From Cryptomeria japonica (lineage: Eukaryota > Streptophyta > Pinopsida > Cupressales > Cupressaceae), in contig NC_081411.1 in NCBI RefSeq assembly GCF_030272615.1, positions 39,006,640 to 39,070,639 of the forward strand: DNA of 64,000 bases. Direction: 5' to 3'. Position numbers and translations under genes: made by a program. The first letter of the stretch is position 1, and every line of letters starts with the position of its first letter. The notes below the pieces were generated by a model that ran no database searches, was not told the DNA's origin, and saw only the letters and a list, made by a program, of their open reading frames with translations. Positions 1-11,983 of this stretch are shown here, piece after piece.

Positions 1-275
1 AAAAAGGCTATCTGGATGGAGGGAGCCCTTGGTTGGACATCCTGGGTCAACAAATTTGAAGATGTTTACCCATAGAACTAATCCTTTTTTGGTTGCTCTT
101 CTGGTTCTCTTGTACTCTGTTGCTTCTCGGCTGTATATGTATCTCGGATAGTTCTTCTCTTTGGTGGTTCTCTTTCATTGCTGCTCTCCTTCTAGCTAGT
201 TGAGGCTCTGCCTCCCTCCTTTTTGATGTACTCTTTTGAACTCTCGATTTCTAATATAAAAAAATATATATATAA
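1..275 (+). mobile_element. 3' tail of a LINE (5' part outside window)
   Basis: The stretch ends in CTCTCGATTTCTAATATAAA followed by an A/T-rich run. The reverse complement of the minus-strand LINE end near 5341-5375 gives almost the same terminus (CTCTCGATTTTTAATATAAA). Both copies also share a GAGGC..GCCTCC block 40-60 bases upstream. I infer that this is the 3' UTR and tail of a plus-strand copy of the same LINE family. No coding sequence of it lies in the window. Confidence 0.65.
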
Positions 276-1360
276 ACTTTCTATAATGATTAAAAACTAA
301 ATTAATTATAATAATTTGTAATTATAATTTCATAGTTTCATAAAAAAGAAAAATAAGTAAAATAAATTTAAAACTTCAATCTTTTTAATGTATATAAATT
401 TTTGTTTTCTATTTTGATATTAAAATTATTAGAAATTAAATTTAAAATCACTTTTATATTAATCAATATTTTTATTTTTACATAAATTAATATAAAAATT
501 CAAAATATATATTTTTTTTAATAATTATAATTTTAAAAAGATAAATAATTATAAATGAATTTGATTCTAATAAATTTTAATTAATATTTGAAATTAATAT
601 ATATATTAAGCATTTCTATTTTAACACTAAAAATTATTATACAATTAAATTTAGAAAAACTTGAATATTCATCAATCTTTTATAAATATAAACCAAATAA
701 TTCAAAGGTTAGTGTTGTTATATTAATTGAACATGGTTGCACTTGCATGCCATGGTTCACTTATGTTACAAGATAAAAAACTAAAATTGCAATTATGAAA
801 ATAAAATATTTAAAACTACATGTAATAAATAAACTAAAAAAAACATATAAACTAAATTTTATGAAATAAAAAATATTATATATATCTTTAAATGGTTTAA
901 ATTAATTTTCAATTTTAAAAAAATCATTATAATTATTTATAATATTTCTTTTAAAATATAAATAATTATATAATATTATTAGATATCTTAAATTTAATTA
1001 TAATCCATAATAAAACTAAAACTAATAATGTTAATAAAAGAAAAGATTTTAAAGAAAGTTTCAAAGATCTCAGAAAAAACTATACGTAAAGATTAAATTA
1101 AAGAGAGTCTCGTGGCTTCTTAGAATGCAAAAAATACTTGGTGCTTTATGCCAATGACATCACATGTTGACCTAGAAACGGTTGTTTTAAACGAAAACAG
1201 TGTTTCGCCCGTTTCAAGGGTAACAAGGGAAAAAAACGATGAAAATAATCTGACAACTGTAGGCGTCCCTATAGATGTGACCATTTATCTGGCCACTTGA
1301 ATTTTAAACCAATCTTGCATTTACGACGGACAAGAAGGAAAAACAGCGAGAGATCGGAGG
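276..1360. other. A+T-rich intergenic DNA, no gene seen
   Basis: Very A+T-rich sequence with many short A and T runs. The 62-codon open frame at 588-776 has the composition of random A+T-rich DNA and resembles nothing I know. From about 1130 the base composition becomes more balanced, but no motif is recognisable. Confidence 0.6.
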
Positions 1361-1365
1361 GAAAG

Positions 1366-1434
1366 ATGACGATGGATGAAAAATCAATGGTCAACGTGTT
1401 TTCAATCGTCTTGCACGCTTCTAGAAAGATGTAA
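1366..1434 (+). other. Short open frame, possible exon remnant
   Basis: A 22-codon frame begins at an ATG in a favourable purine context (GGAAAGATGACG). It ends at TAA inside the first copy of the 101-bp tandem duplication. The 200 bases upstream are unusually balanced in composition and could be a promoter remnant. No family is recognised. It could equally be chance. Confidence 0.2.
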
Positions 1435-1592
1435 ATCGTAGATTTCTAAAGTTAGTCTATCTTTCTCATATAAGGAACGCCTTCGGCGTAATCAACGTGT
1501 TTTCAATCGTCTTGCACACTTCTAGAAAGATGTAAATCGTAGATTTCTAAAGTTAGTCTATCTTTCTCATATAAGGAACGCCTTCGGCGTAA
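1391..1592. repeat. Two-copy 101-bp tandem duplication
   Basis: The block 1391-1491 is repeated immediately at 1492-1592. The two copies differ at about one position (CACGC versus CACAC), so the duplication is young compared with the surrounding decay. Each copy ends in a perfect hairpin, ACGCC-TTC-GGCGT, at 1477-1489 and 1578-1590. Confidence 0.9.
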
Positions 1593-3306
1593 AAATATAG
1601 ATTTTGAAGAGAAACTTTTTGTTTCATGTATGTGATGGACGTAGTTCTGGGTAAACTATTTTAACCAAAACTAATCTGGCAAAATTATTTCACCTAGAAT
1701 GTACATAGTTATGAACTTTTACCCACTACTAATTGCACTTTTATGTCTAGTTTATAAGTTCTTGCAAACCATGTAAAAAAAGGATGATAACATGCAATTA
1801 CATGTAGAGGGTTTCATTATTTTATATGGATACAATACCCCTTTTATGTTAGATTATATTATTTCATGCATATTTTGTGAGTAATTGTATAATTTGAGCT
1901 ACATAATACTTGTAAGATTCAAAGGCACCTCAAAATATGGGCAAAATGTAGTGATAGACTTTGAATACCAATGTCAATTATCATTTAAATTGGGTCCATT
2001 TGGATATAGTTTCTTAATGTAATAACATATCCACAAATGTTGTGATTTAGTGAAGAGTTTGCTCAATTCTCTAATTATTCAAATATCCCCACTTTTACTC
2101 CTTTTATATTGGTATGGTATTATCTAATCTAATTCTATGCATATTTATATACACCTAATATAAAGTTGGATTAATTCCTTAAGTATTGACATATCCCCAC
2201 CTTTACTCATTTTATCTTGGTGTTTTCTTATCTCATCTAGTTTTACACACATTTATATATACCTAATATTTATTGCATCCTCCATGTTGGACATTCATTT
2301 TCCACATTGATATCACTACACCCTTACCATAGATTAATCTCATCGATGCATGATTGATCTTGCATTTATGGATATATCCCTTTTTGATTGAAATCTCACA
2401 TTCAAATTTTCTATACTCCCACCCACTTTGTTCTTGCAATGAGCTGAATTATTATACATTTCATATTATTATTGTTAAATATTTATATTTAAAGCAATTT
2501 AATTATATTTATTTTATCACCCTATAATAAATTGACTTCTAAGACTATTCAAGGGGTATTTGTTAGATGAATACTTCAATTGATGCACTAAAATGAACAC
2601 CTTTTACTTCATAACCATTATCTATGAAATTTGTATGCCTTGTTCCTAATAGTCAATCCTTAGGATGTCTATAAAGTTAGTCTCTCTTAGGGGTTGACCT
2701 AGGAAACCTTGTCCTTGGAAACTAACTATCTGCTTAAGGCTTCTTAATTTTTTTAAATTGCAAAAAAGCATCAAGACTACAACAAAATTAAATAGAACAT
2801 AAAAAAAATACATAGAAATCATTGAAGATTGAAAATAAATAAAGATTTTAGTAAATCAAAAGTTAGGCATTTCTAATAAAGAGTATCAAATCTATAGAAT
2901 AAAATATATTTACACCCCAACAACGTAGATTCAACCCAAAAACAGTCATAACTTAATAAAAAACACTATTTCTATATATTAGAATAATTCAAATTCACGA
3001 GTCATCAAATTATTAATCTTCAGTCATTCTCAAAACTAAACAAGAGACACAATGCATCAAGTTCCTACCAATATCATGGTTAGTGTAGAGTAGATAAAAG
3101 TAGAGATGAAGATAGAGGGGAGAGGAAGAGGGAGACATTTAGATGAAGAGATAGACAGACATAGAGGGATAGATAAAAAAATATAGAGATAGCAATAAAG
3201 ATATAGACATATAGAGAAGAAGAGGTAGAGGTAGATATAAATATATAGAGAGATAGAGATAAGGAGATATATAGATAGATAGGGAGAAACATGAAGCATG
3301 TGTGTG
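1593..3306. other. Intergenic DNA with an imperfect 108-bp tandem repeat
   Basis: No gene is seen. The segment at 2083-2165 recurs at 2191-2270: ATATCCCCACTTTTACTC, then a T-rich block, then ATTTATATACACCTAATAT, with roughly 80 percent identity by eye. Long minus-strand frames starting at about 3057 come only from the GA-rich strand. Confidence 0.6.
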
Positions 3307-3315
3307 AAAGAGAGA

Positions 3316-3374
<59 letters not shown>
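3307..3374. repeat. (AG)n microsatellite
   Basis: About 34 AG units with one TG interruption near 3321. It is preceded from about 3100 by GA-rich cryptic simple sequence (AGATAG and AGAGGT motifs). The minus-strand serine/leucine reading frames here are translations of CT repeats and are not genes. Confidence 0.95.
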
Positions 3375-3377
<3 letters not shown>

Positions 3378-4400
3378 TTTCATCTCTATGAGCATCACCT
3401 AGGTGCAATGGGTGCTAAGTGTACCATTCATTCTCATGAGAGATGGGTTATTTTCAACAACTACTCATGAAATATGGGTCAATGAGTTTGACTCAAAAAC
3501 TACATAATTTAACTTGTTGTAAAAAATATATCTTACTCATCACTTTTCAACTTGCCTAGATTTTAATTTTAGAATTTTTTTAGATGTTCTTAAAGATATA
3601 TGGTCTTGTCACAATATAGAGGTTCTTTAAATAATCATCTTCATCTCCCATTCTATCATTGATGAGATATTATGATCTTAAGAAAATAATTGTCATTTTT
3701 ATCACTTACCCATTTTAATGTAGCAGAGAATGGATTTTCTATAATAATTTTATTGTTGAGTACTTTTAATATTCTCTAAATCTTCTCTCTCTAGTTGTTT
3801 ATTGGTGGTGTTCTTTTTTTGCCCAAAATTCTCTTAAATATTTTGGTCCTCATCTTTGATGGTTTGATAATATCTTGTATTATACAAGATAAACCATTCA
3901 AATTATGAGCTTAATAATTATCATTTTCATTCAAATTACAACCTTAATAATAATGTTATTAGTTGAGTTAATTGATATTTAAAAGCTAATCAATTAAATG
4001 TTATTTTTTAAAGTAGTTGGAGAAAAATAAAGGATGTAAAAATATATTATTTTTTTCTTTTAATTTAAACTAATGATCTTAAAGATAGTTTTTTATTTAA
4101 AAAACTAAGTTTTAAGTTTTGATTTTCAAAGTATTCTATGTCTAGTGTTTATGTTTTAAATAAAAATAAATTCAAATTTATTTATATCAAAAATTTAGTT
4201 CTTCACTCATAATTCAATGACCTAGTTGTCAACATAAAGGCATGCCTCACTTGTTGGTTAAGTGGTTTATTCAAATCAATATTTAAAAAATATATATTTT
4301 TAAAATTACAAATAATTTAAAGATAATATTAATTTATGATTTCTAAATAATTGGCTTACTTCTATTTTTAAATTCAAAAAATTCTCATGGGTTTACCTAG
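3375..4400. other. A+T-rich intergenic DNA, nothing recognised
   Basis: No open frame of note, no repeat unit and no splice-like structure was found by eye. Confidence 0.5.
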
Positions 4401-4429
4401 GACTGAATGGGAAGTAATAAGATACACTT

Positions 4430-4912
4430 TGAGCAGGCATTAATGAAATTTATGCAGGAGATGGAGGCAAGACAACAGAGAGAGGACTTCACTCAGATGG
4501 AACTAGAAGGACTATCTACCCACCCTTTTAGAGACTAGTTCATCGAGGGACATGTACAGGTGTGGTGCGAGGGTGAATTGGGATGGACTACGTGGCTCCC
4601 CCCTTTGGGAGATAATACTGATCCCGACTCCTCCTTCCTTTTTATCTAGTTGATAACCTATTCCTTTTATGATATACTGCTAATACGGGACCTCCAATGT
4701 TGTATTTTAATAAATTTTGGGATATATTATGTATTATTTCCTATGCTTCATCCGTAACCTGTATGTTATGGACATATGATATAGGTTGTGGGTTTTCTAG
4801 CCATGGTTTTTTGATACTGAGAGTCCTATCTAATAGATGGATGTGTGTCTTCTAGCCAAGACTTTTGAATATTGTAATGTTGTTCTATGATATATAATAC
4901 AAAAAAAATTCA
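4430..4912 (+). pseudogene. 3' fragment of an unidentified transcript, possibly a retrocopy
   Basis: A coherent 34-codon stretch (GAGCAG... to TAG near 4540) encodes a charged, Gln/Glu-rich peptide containing QEMEARQQRED. It is followed by about 350 bases of balanced, T-rich sequence and ends in TATAATACAAAAAAAA. The arrangement (end of an ORF, 3' UTR, A-run) fits a 5'-truncated retrotransposed transcript or the 3' end of an unidentified LINE. No parent family is recognised. Confidence 0.3.
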
Positions 4913-5340
4913 AAAAATAATTTTCATTTTTTTAATATGTATTATTAATTTTTTTTATATATCTTAGGATATTTAAGGAATGATATTTCCCTTTAAGGGA
5001 AATGCATAACTTGAGATAGAAATAAAATATTTTTATTTCTTTTTAGATATACAATATTATCACTAATATATAAAACAAATAAATTTTTGGTGCATATTTT
5101 ATGTATTATTATTTTTTAAAATAAAGGTATTTATAATTCAGACATATATTTTCTTGCATAATTCTTTTATATAATCTAAGCTACTATTATTTTTGTTGAA
5201 AGGGTATTAGTGCAAAAAATAATCTTATTTCCTAAAAAAAATCCCATTAGACATAATATGTTTTGCATTTATCCAAAACACATCTTTAACATAAAAATAT
5301 AAATAGAACTAAATTTAAAAAATTTAAATTTTTTATATTA
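4913..5340. other. A+T-rich intergenic DNA
   Basis: Nothing recognised. It borders the 3' end of the minus-strand LINE. Confidence 0.5.
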
Positions 5341-5472
5341 AAAATCGAGAGGCTACAAAACAAGGAGGCCAGGCCTCAGCAAAACATAGTTGTCACCGCC
5401 ATGGGACAATAAAAGCCAAAGTAACAACAAGGTGTGAAATCCACACAAAAGAGTACTAACAAACTAACTGCA

Positions 5473-7164
5473 TCATGAGAAGTCAACAAAAGCATCAAGA
5501 GAGGATGTAGTCATGGGTTTCAACCCATTCCGCCCATCCCTGAGGTCCTTCCATCCAAACAAGGTCTTCTGGCTCTGAATCTGTGTCAGTATTTCAACTT
5601 GGGCGTAGGAGGGCTCCCTATTATCTTTAATTTTATTGTTCAGCTTCTTAAGAGCCTCCTCAAAGGATGATAGGTTGTCCATGTTGCACCTCCACTCATA
5701 ACCATCCTTCATCTCATAGATGAACATGGTGGTGTGACCATCCTTGAGGAACCTTATGAGCTTGTGCCTCTCAACGTTCATAGTAGAGGCAACCTGCATG
5801 ACAATTTTGAAGAATATGAGTCTTCCAAAAGACTCAGTAAGGGTCTTGGCTTCAACATTCCTAATTTTCTAAATATACCATAGAATATTGGTAGATAAAG
5901 TAAACCAAAAGATATTAGCATCCCTTTTCAATCCTTGAATGTGCCCAAAAATAATTTCTATAGTATTCACAAGATCAGGGAGAGAAAAGCCAAACCTTAA
6001 CCAGATTTCCTTAGCAATGGAGCAATCAAAGAAAATATACTTGCTAGTCTCAGGAAGTTTACAAATAGAGCACAAATCATTATTATCATAATTCCTCTGG
6101 AGAGGAAGTCTATTAAGTATCATAAGCCATTTAAAGCACATGATTTTTGGCTCAATCGGACTTTTCTAGAGCCTGTTGAAGGTCTTTTGCCATTGCATAA
6201 TAGGCAGATCAAAATACCATAATATGTTAACATGATTAATAATGGAAGCCTCATAAGTCAAGACAGAGTAAATGTTACAAGCCTTAATTTTAGCCAAAAG
6301 AGTACCATCAGCTCATTTAAAAGACAAAAATCTATGAGAATCAACATCACAATCTTTAGGAAGACCGAAATCAATACAATCCTGCTTAATCATGTTGTAG
6401 GTTCTTTTTTGAGTGGAGGGGAGGTTAAATTTTGAGCTGAGGTCTTCCCACGTGATAAGAGTATCATGTTCCAAAATGTCAATAAGATATTTGACTCCTT
6501 TGCTGGCCCAGGCTCTAGCTGAGCATCCCTAAGTAAGGGTCAGGGGTTTGCCAACATGGAAGAGGTTCCACCATAAGGATCTCTCGCCATGAATCAGGTC
6601 ACCATTGTTGACACTAGTGTTGACCAAAAACCCCCTAACATGTTCCCAAGCTTTCCAAATAGACTTGAACACACAAGTGCCCTGGATAGAAATAGGAAAA
6701 CCACTAGCCTCGAGGTCGGTGAGAGGTAAACCCTTCAAATACTTAGCATTCTTAGGGACAACCCTCTCAATATTGTGTCTGATTAGAACCTTCCAAGGTT
6801 CTTGACCTTTGAGAGAATGGAAGATCCATTTGGCTGCAAGGGAAATACCTTGGATCCTAAGATCTTTTAATCCAAGGCCACCAAGAGATTTATCAATATG
6901 GCACCACTTCCAGTTAGCAACGTGTAATTTATTATTACCTTTGCCAACAGACCAAAGGAACTGTCTAACAACCTTTTGAATTTCAAAGATCTGATAGTTG
7001 CTAAACATCCAAGTAGAGGAGTAGTAGATATTATAGGAGGAGAGGATTTTTTGGCACACTTGAACCCTCGTAGCTAGGAAGAGGAATCTATTGTTCCATT
7101 TACTAAGTTTCTTATCAATTTTCTCCTTAACCCAGAGCCACATATCTTTGAGGGAAGGGGACAT
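5473..7164 (-). pseudogene. LINE C-terminal domain with zf-RVT zinc finger
   Basis: The frame 7164-6529 continues the post-RT region typical of plant L1 proteins (LSKWNNRFL, GGLGLKDL, NLFHVGKP). Further on, 6141-5869 contains FKWLMILNRLPLQ followed by CSICKLPETSKYIFFDC, the Cys/His cluster of the zf-RVT finger. The last frame, 5799-5473, is a final C-terminal piece or part of the 3' region. Stops separate the segments. Confidence 0.8.
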
Positions 7165-8620
7165 CGAGAAGGGAACTCCAAGGTATCTAACAATTTTTTT
7201 AGGACCACCCCATTGGTAGCCAAGGTGTTGAAACTAGTAAGGGGGTGATCCATCCAGCTAAGCAAGGTAGACTTGGTCTGGTAGATCTGAGCTCCAAAAA
7301 TTGACCCAAAGCATTGGATTTTAAGTCTAAGGTTATCCATGATTTGCTTGGTGAGCTCAACAAAAAGAGTCATGTCATCGACAAATTGAATATTCATCAA
7401 TTCATTATCATCAGGGAGCCTAATCCCATTAACCTTTGGGGAGAGGGAGTTATCCCTAAGGAGGTAGAATAAAGTGTCAGAGGCAATACAAAGAGAGCAG
7501 GGGCCAAGGGGAAGCCCTATCTAATGGATCGAGAGAGCATAATGGAAGAGGAGAGGGAGCCATTGACATCAATCTGAGTAGAGGCATATTGAAGGAGGAC
7601 CTTGACATAAGTACAAAATTCATTAGGAAAGCCAAAGGCTTTAAGCATCGAAATAATAAAGTCCCATTCCACCCTATCATAGGCTTTCTCAAAGTCAAGG
7701 AGAAGCATAGCAGTGTCTTGACTAGAAACTTTAGACCATTTTATGGCTTCCCAACTTGTGATGAGATTTTCGAGAATATACCTACCTTTAATGAAGTCAT
7801 TTTGGGTGGAGCAGATGAACTTGGGCAGGATCTTTTCTAGCCGGACGACCAATATTTTAGCCAGGATCTTATAGGACACATTAAGAAGGGTAATGGGTCT
7901 CCAGTTCTTAACGAAGGCCTTGTCACCATCCTTAGGTATGAGTTTAATAATGCTCTTATTGATAACATTGACAAGGGAACCCTTACCCAAAGCCTCATTG
8001 TAGATATCAAGAAGATCAGAGCAAATCTAGTTAAGGTTGGCTTTGTAGAACTCAACTGGGAGCCCATCAGGCCCCAGAGCTTTGTCGTTGTGGAGGGAGT
8101 TGATGGATTTCTGAATTTCATCAATTGTGAAATTCTTCTTAAGGAGGCAAGATTCCCCCTCGCAGATCCTACAGGGAATGATGGATTTGTATTTAAGTCT
8201 AAGGGCCTTGGTAGACTCAGAGTCTTTAGAGGTGAAAATTTTTTGGTAGAAGAGGGCAAAGGCCTCTTTAATGTTGTCCAAATCAACAATTTCTTGATTA
8301 TCAACAATAATTCTATCAATATTTTCTTGGATTTGCTTATGTTTAAGAAAATTAAAGAAAAACTTGGAGCCTTTATCGCCAAATTGGAGCCAATGGCTAC
8401 GGGCTCTAATCATGGCCCCCTTGATCTTAACTTGCTGATGCAATCTAAGGGCATCCCTAGTTTTTGCCACTTGGTTGGAAAGGTCAGGGCAGGAAGGAGT
8501 CAACTGAATTTCATTTTCAAGGTGAAGCAGATTAAGAATAAGAGTCTTTTCCACAAATCTGAAGTCTTTGGCCCTTGTTTGACCAATAGTTTGTAAGAGT
8601 TTTTTTCCAGGAAACAACAT
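7074..8620 (-). pseudogene. LINE reverse transcriptase domain
   Basis: The frame 8620-8027 contains HNDKALGPDGLPVEF. The frame 7990-7517 contains IIKLIPKDGD, WRPITLLN and LDFEKAYDRVEWDFI (motif A with the catalytic Asp). After a stop and a frameshift, 7400-7074 supplies IQFVDDMTLF, an FVDD variant of the catalytic YxDD box. These are the ordered landmarks of non-LTR reverse transcriptases. At least two frameshifts and several stops make it a pseudogene. Confidence 0.9.
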
Positions 8621-8699
8621 TATAATTCCACCTATTAATATGTGAAGCTAAATTCTTATTATCCTCATTTAGGAGTCTAATGAGATTAGTGGCAGCAAG

Positions 8700-9512
8700 A
8701 ACATCAAGATCTTTCAGTAAATTAGTGTTAAGAATGAACTTCTTAGGCCCCACCACATTAGCAGGTAAGGAGTTAGCAAGTTTGATGTGAGCAGTAAGAG
8801 GGTGGTGATCCAAGAGATTAAAAGTCCAAACAATAATAGAATTGCCATAGTTACTAGGGATAAATGAAAAAACATCTTTATTGGTGTAAAAACGGTGAAG
8901 TCTGCAATAAATTCTATTACAACCTTTTTAGAAATTGCACCAAGTGTTCCAAAGACCCCTTGTATCGGCCTTATTACCGAGAAGAGGATCAAACAGGTTT
9001 TTCATTAATTTCATTCTATTCCAATGGGATTTTTTAGAGCCTTTCCATTCAAAAGAATTACCCCCCCAATCATATTAAAGTGTCCTCCAAGGATCTAGGA
9101 AAATATCAGGTAAGGATGCAATCCAATCCCAAAGGGCACTTCTTTCCTTATAGTCACTTGATGCATAGATAGAGCACACCCCAATGAGGGTGTTGTCAAT
9201 ATTAATAGAGGCCCAAACAGTCATGTTATAGAGGGAGCAACCTTTGTCAGTAATATGGTTTGACCATCTGGGATTAATGACGAGTCCAACACCACCTTTA
9301 CCCTTGAGGTGATTGAAGCAAAATTTGATGGAGTCTTTCCAAATGAAATTAAGGTTAATATCCAAAGTAAAATTAATAGTTTTAATCTCTTGAAGCATCA
9401 GAAAATCCAAGTCTTTATGAGAGTCCAAGAAACGTTTAACAATCCGCTTTATGTCTGGAGCTTTTAGACCTCTAACATTCCATGAGATGTATTTCATGGT
9501 AAATGGGGGGGG
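8700..9512 (-). pseudogene. LINE endonuclease domain (APE-like)
   Basis: The frame beginning near 9495 reads KYISWNVRGLK, the typical N-terminus of plant LINE endonucleases with the metal-site Asn. It is followed by LMLQEIK (catalytic Glu) and later a GVCSIYAS strand. It is open to about 9075 and then shifts frame. The next segments (8992-8714 and 8813-8532) continue toward the reverse transcriptase. The domain normally nicks target DNA for target-primed reverse transcription. It is disrupted here and not functional. Confidence 0.8.
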
Positions 9513-9673
9513 GGAGTAGGGAATTACAAGCACTTAGCAACATGAAGGCTGCTATCACAGGCAAGGAGACCCTTGCCCTTCTTTTTCTTGTCAAAGGGGG
9601 GCTTGTTCTTTGAGCCCAAGGGGCATCCTCTTCTATTGGGTTTGGAACAACCCTCAATTTGATCATCATGGTC

Positions 9674-11257
9674 TTAACTAGAATCATCATCTCCTTGAGA
9701 GACATTTCCAGAAGGAGGTTCTGTATAGGTAGTAGCTTGGACCAGGGTATCGTTCACTACCATCCAAGGCATTTGTGTGGAGGATAGATTAGAGGGAAAA
9801 AAGACAGAATTTCTATCAACCCTAGTATCAGTAGTGATGACCTGAATCACGTCATCATCATCAAGTTCTTTGGAGACTTTCGGAGGCAAACTCCCACTAG
9901 AATCACTAGTGATACCAATACAGGGGGTGGGATCGACGAAGCCGAGGTTATCAGAGATACAATTAGGCCCCGGAGAAGTCACAAAGCCATCACCCATATT
10001 GAAATCACTAGTGCATCTACTTGGGGTTTCAAAATTATTAATAATACTCTTAACATTTGAAAAATTAGCATCAACTATGGGTGGGGCAAGATTGACATTA
10101 TTCTGAGCAGGGTTAACACCAACATTATCAGACCTAATCTTATCAATGGCTAATTGTTGCACATTCTTCCTTCTGCGCTTCTTAGACTTGTTTGTAACCA
10201 TTTAAAAACTATCTTGATGTTCCACACCTAGCTGTTCTATGTTATCTACAATAAGGGAGCAGGTGGGGACCCATATTGGCTTGAGAGTTTTTAGGGCACG
10301 TATCCGATATGGGTAAGTTAGGAATAATAGCAGGGGTGCTACCCATGACAGGCTGGACCATAGGGGAGGATGGAGTCATAGGGTTAGGGGGGACCAATGT
10401 TATCCGTATGGGTTCTCCATGAGTTCAAACTTGAGGATTTCTTATTAAGAATAGGGCAATTTTTACGAACATGGCCATCTCTTTTATAGAGGAAACACAC
10501 ATTTAAACCCCCTAAAATTTCCAGAGGGCAGGAGAAAATAACTCCCTCAATATTGAGATTGAGAATATTAGGACGATGAATCCCAGGTTTAATGGAAATG
10601 AGCACTCTGGCATCGAGATGGGGTACGAGCCATGGAGAGTCATCCATACGGATGAATTTACTGATGGGTTCCACAATTTGAGGGATAAATTTCAACAAAA
10701 ATGGAGGAATTTTATTGATAATTACTCACCTAAGGCACGACAGAGCCAAGATTTTTTCAGAAATCACCTCAAGAGACCAACCTAGGGAACGAAACGAAGT
10801 TTTACCAACATTCCAATATAATTTCTTAAGAACCTTGAACTGTATTTCATGAGTATTAAAAAAAGTAATGAACAATCCTTTCTGAATTTGCCTACAGAAG
10901 GAGATTCAAAACCCTAATTTTAAATTCCAGTAGTTATGAAACCAATCATCCATAAATTTTCAAGGAGGGCATTTATCAACATCCACGCAAGAAAAAAAAT
11001 TGCAGAGTCTTTCAACCTATTTTTTTCAATAGCAATTTCATTGTCCATAGAAACATTAGGCGAAATGGAGATAGAGTTAGAGTTGAGGCCAAGGTCCATA
11101 CCATCTGGACCCGCTCCACCATCTCCATCGACGGCAACGAATCGGGTATCCTGGTCAATTGACGATGAAACCCTACCCATGACTTCACTGAAGGTTTATT
11201 TTGGTTGTAGAAGGGGTTGGGAAGAGGTAGGAGAAGGATGAGACTAAGGGTCTCCAT
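9674..11257 (-). pseudogene. LINE ORF1, gag-like nucleic-acid-binding protein
   Basis: Several minus-strand frames (11180-10920, 10698-10384, 10201-9674) together form an ORF1. The middle piece carries a CCHC-type knuckle at 10497-10456 with the spacing C-x8-H-x5-C, but its second Cys position is Tyr (CFLYKRDGH...C). The last piece starts with a basic stretch (KSKKRRRK) and is then acidic and Ser/Asn-rich. In plant L1 elements ORF1 packages the RNA. Here frameshifts separate the pieces. Frame boundaries are approximate. Confidence 0.7.
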
Positions 11258-11413
11258 CCGTTTCCACCTCCATTAAGGCAAACAAAAATTCGCATGCTCG
11301 GCCTAAAGAAACAATTAAAACGGAGGACACAGAGTAAAGAAGAACATTAAATGAAAAGTATAAGGAAGAATTGTCTGCAAACCACGAGGAGGATAAAAAA
11401 GAAATATTTTTCT

Positions 11414-11418
11414 TTAAC
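11414..11418. repeat. Target-site duplication TTAAC, left copy
   Basis: TTAAC directly abuts TGTTAGGTCC. The same five bases follow the final CCAACA at 12314-12318. A 5-bp duplication is standard for LTR-retrotransposon integrase. Confidence 0.8.
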
Positions 11419-11507
11419 TGTTAGGTCCTGAAGACAACTGAGACAGGGGGGGGGGGGGGGGTGAATCTGTTGTCAAATAAATTCAAACCAAAACAACTTA
11501 ACCAACT
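11419..11507 (-). mobile_element. Inverted fragment of a Copia B-type LTR (U5 end)
   Basis: TGTTAGGTCCTGAAGACAAC followed by a G run and GTGAATC...TTGTCAAATAAATT matches the reverse complement of the 3' end of the Copia B LTR (43175-43262 and 56460-56547). The similarity runs through CAACTTAACCAACTT and then switches to integrase sequence. Confidence 0.85.
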
Positions 11508-11983
11508 TCAAGGAGAAACCGGTAAGACCCCTCATGAACTATGGTTTGGTATTACTCCTACTCTTAAATATTTCAGAATATTTGGAAGTAAATGCTATAT
11601 TAGAAGAGATGAGTATATTGGCAAATTTGATCCTAGAAGTGATGAAGGAATATTTCTTGGTTATTCATCTAAGAGCAAGGCATATAGATGTTTTAACAAG
11701 AGATTGTAGAAAATTGTTGAGAGTACAAATGTGAAGATTGATGAACAATTCAGAGGAACTTCAAGGTATATAGACTCTGAACTAGCAACAGAGATTTTGA
11801 CAAATGAATCTACATTGAGCCCACCGGTATAGAATGAAGATCCAGTTACACCGGTATCATCTGAAAATTCCACTGTAACTGAGGAACAACAACAAACAAA
11901 GACACCTTGGTATGTAAGACTAAATCACTCTAAAGATCAGATAATTGGAAGCAAGCATAAAGGAGTTATGGCAAGAGGAAGAC
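11508..11983 (+). pseudogene. Copia integrase C-terminal and linker fragment
   Basis: The frame 11461-11709 includes GETGKTPHELWFGITPTLKY and FLGYSSKSKAYRC, the conserved region after the Copia integrase core. Past a TAG it continues as the linker seen in Copia B (INE-like QFRGTSRYIDSE, then QQTKTPWYVRLNHSKDQIIG). It is closest to 45421-45890 of element B. It lacks the catalytic core and the reverse transcriptase. Confidence 0.85.

Larger units (their letters stand above)
5341..11413 (-). mobile_element. L1-type LINE (non-LTR retrotransposon), decayed
   Basis: Read on the minus strand, the order is a 5' region, a gag-like ORF1 with a zinc knuckle, an APE-type endonuclease, a reverse transcriptase and a C-terminal zinc-finger (zf-RVT) region. 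The 3' UTR ends in CTCTCGATTTTTAATATAAA. This is the usual order of plant L1-clade elements. The copy is close to full length but carries many frameshifts and stops, so it is inactive. The 5' edge is uncertain: a chimeric retro-insertion sits at 11419-12313, and LINE 5' sequence may continue beyond it. No LINE target-site duplication was identified. Confidence 0.9.

Noticed and set aside
3057-3408. Minus-strand Ser/Leu/Tyr-rich open frames of 70-113 codons
   Set aside because: They are translations of a CT-repeat strand with no protein-like composition.
7589-8596. Plus-strand frames of 83 and 168 codons within the LINE
   Set aside because: They are antisense to the reverse transcriptase frame and show no independent motif.
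5341-11413. LINE target-site duplication
   Set aside because: No matching direct repeat was found next to the A-rich end and the presumed 5' end. The 5' edge is also obscured by the chimeric insertion.
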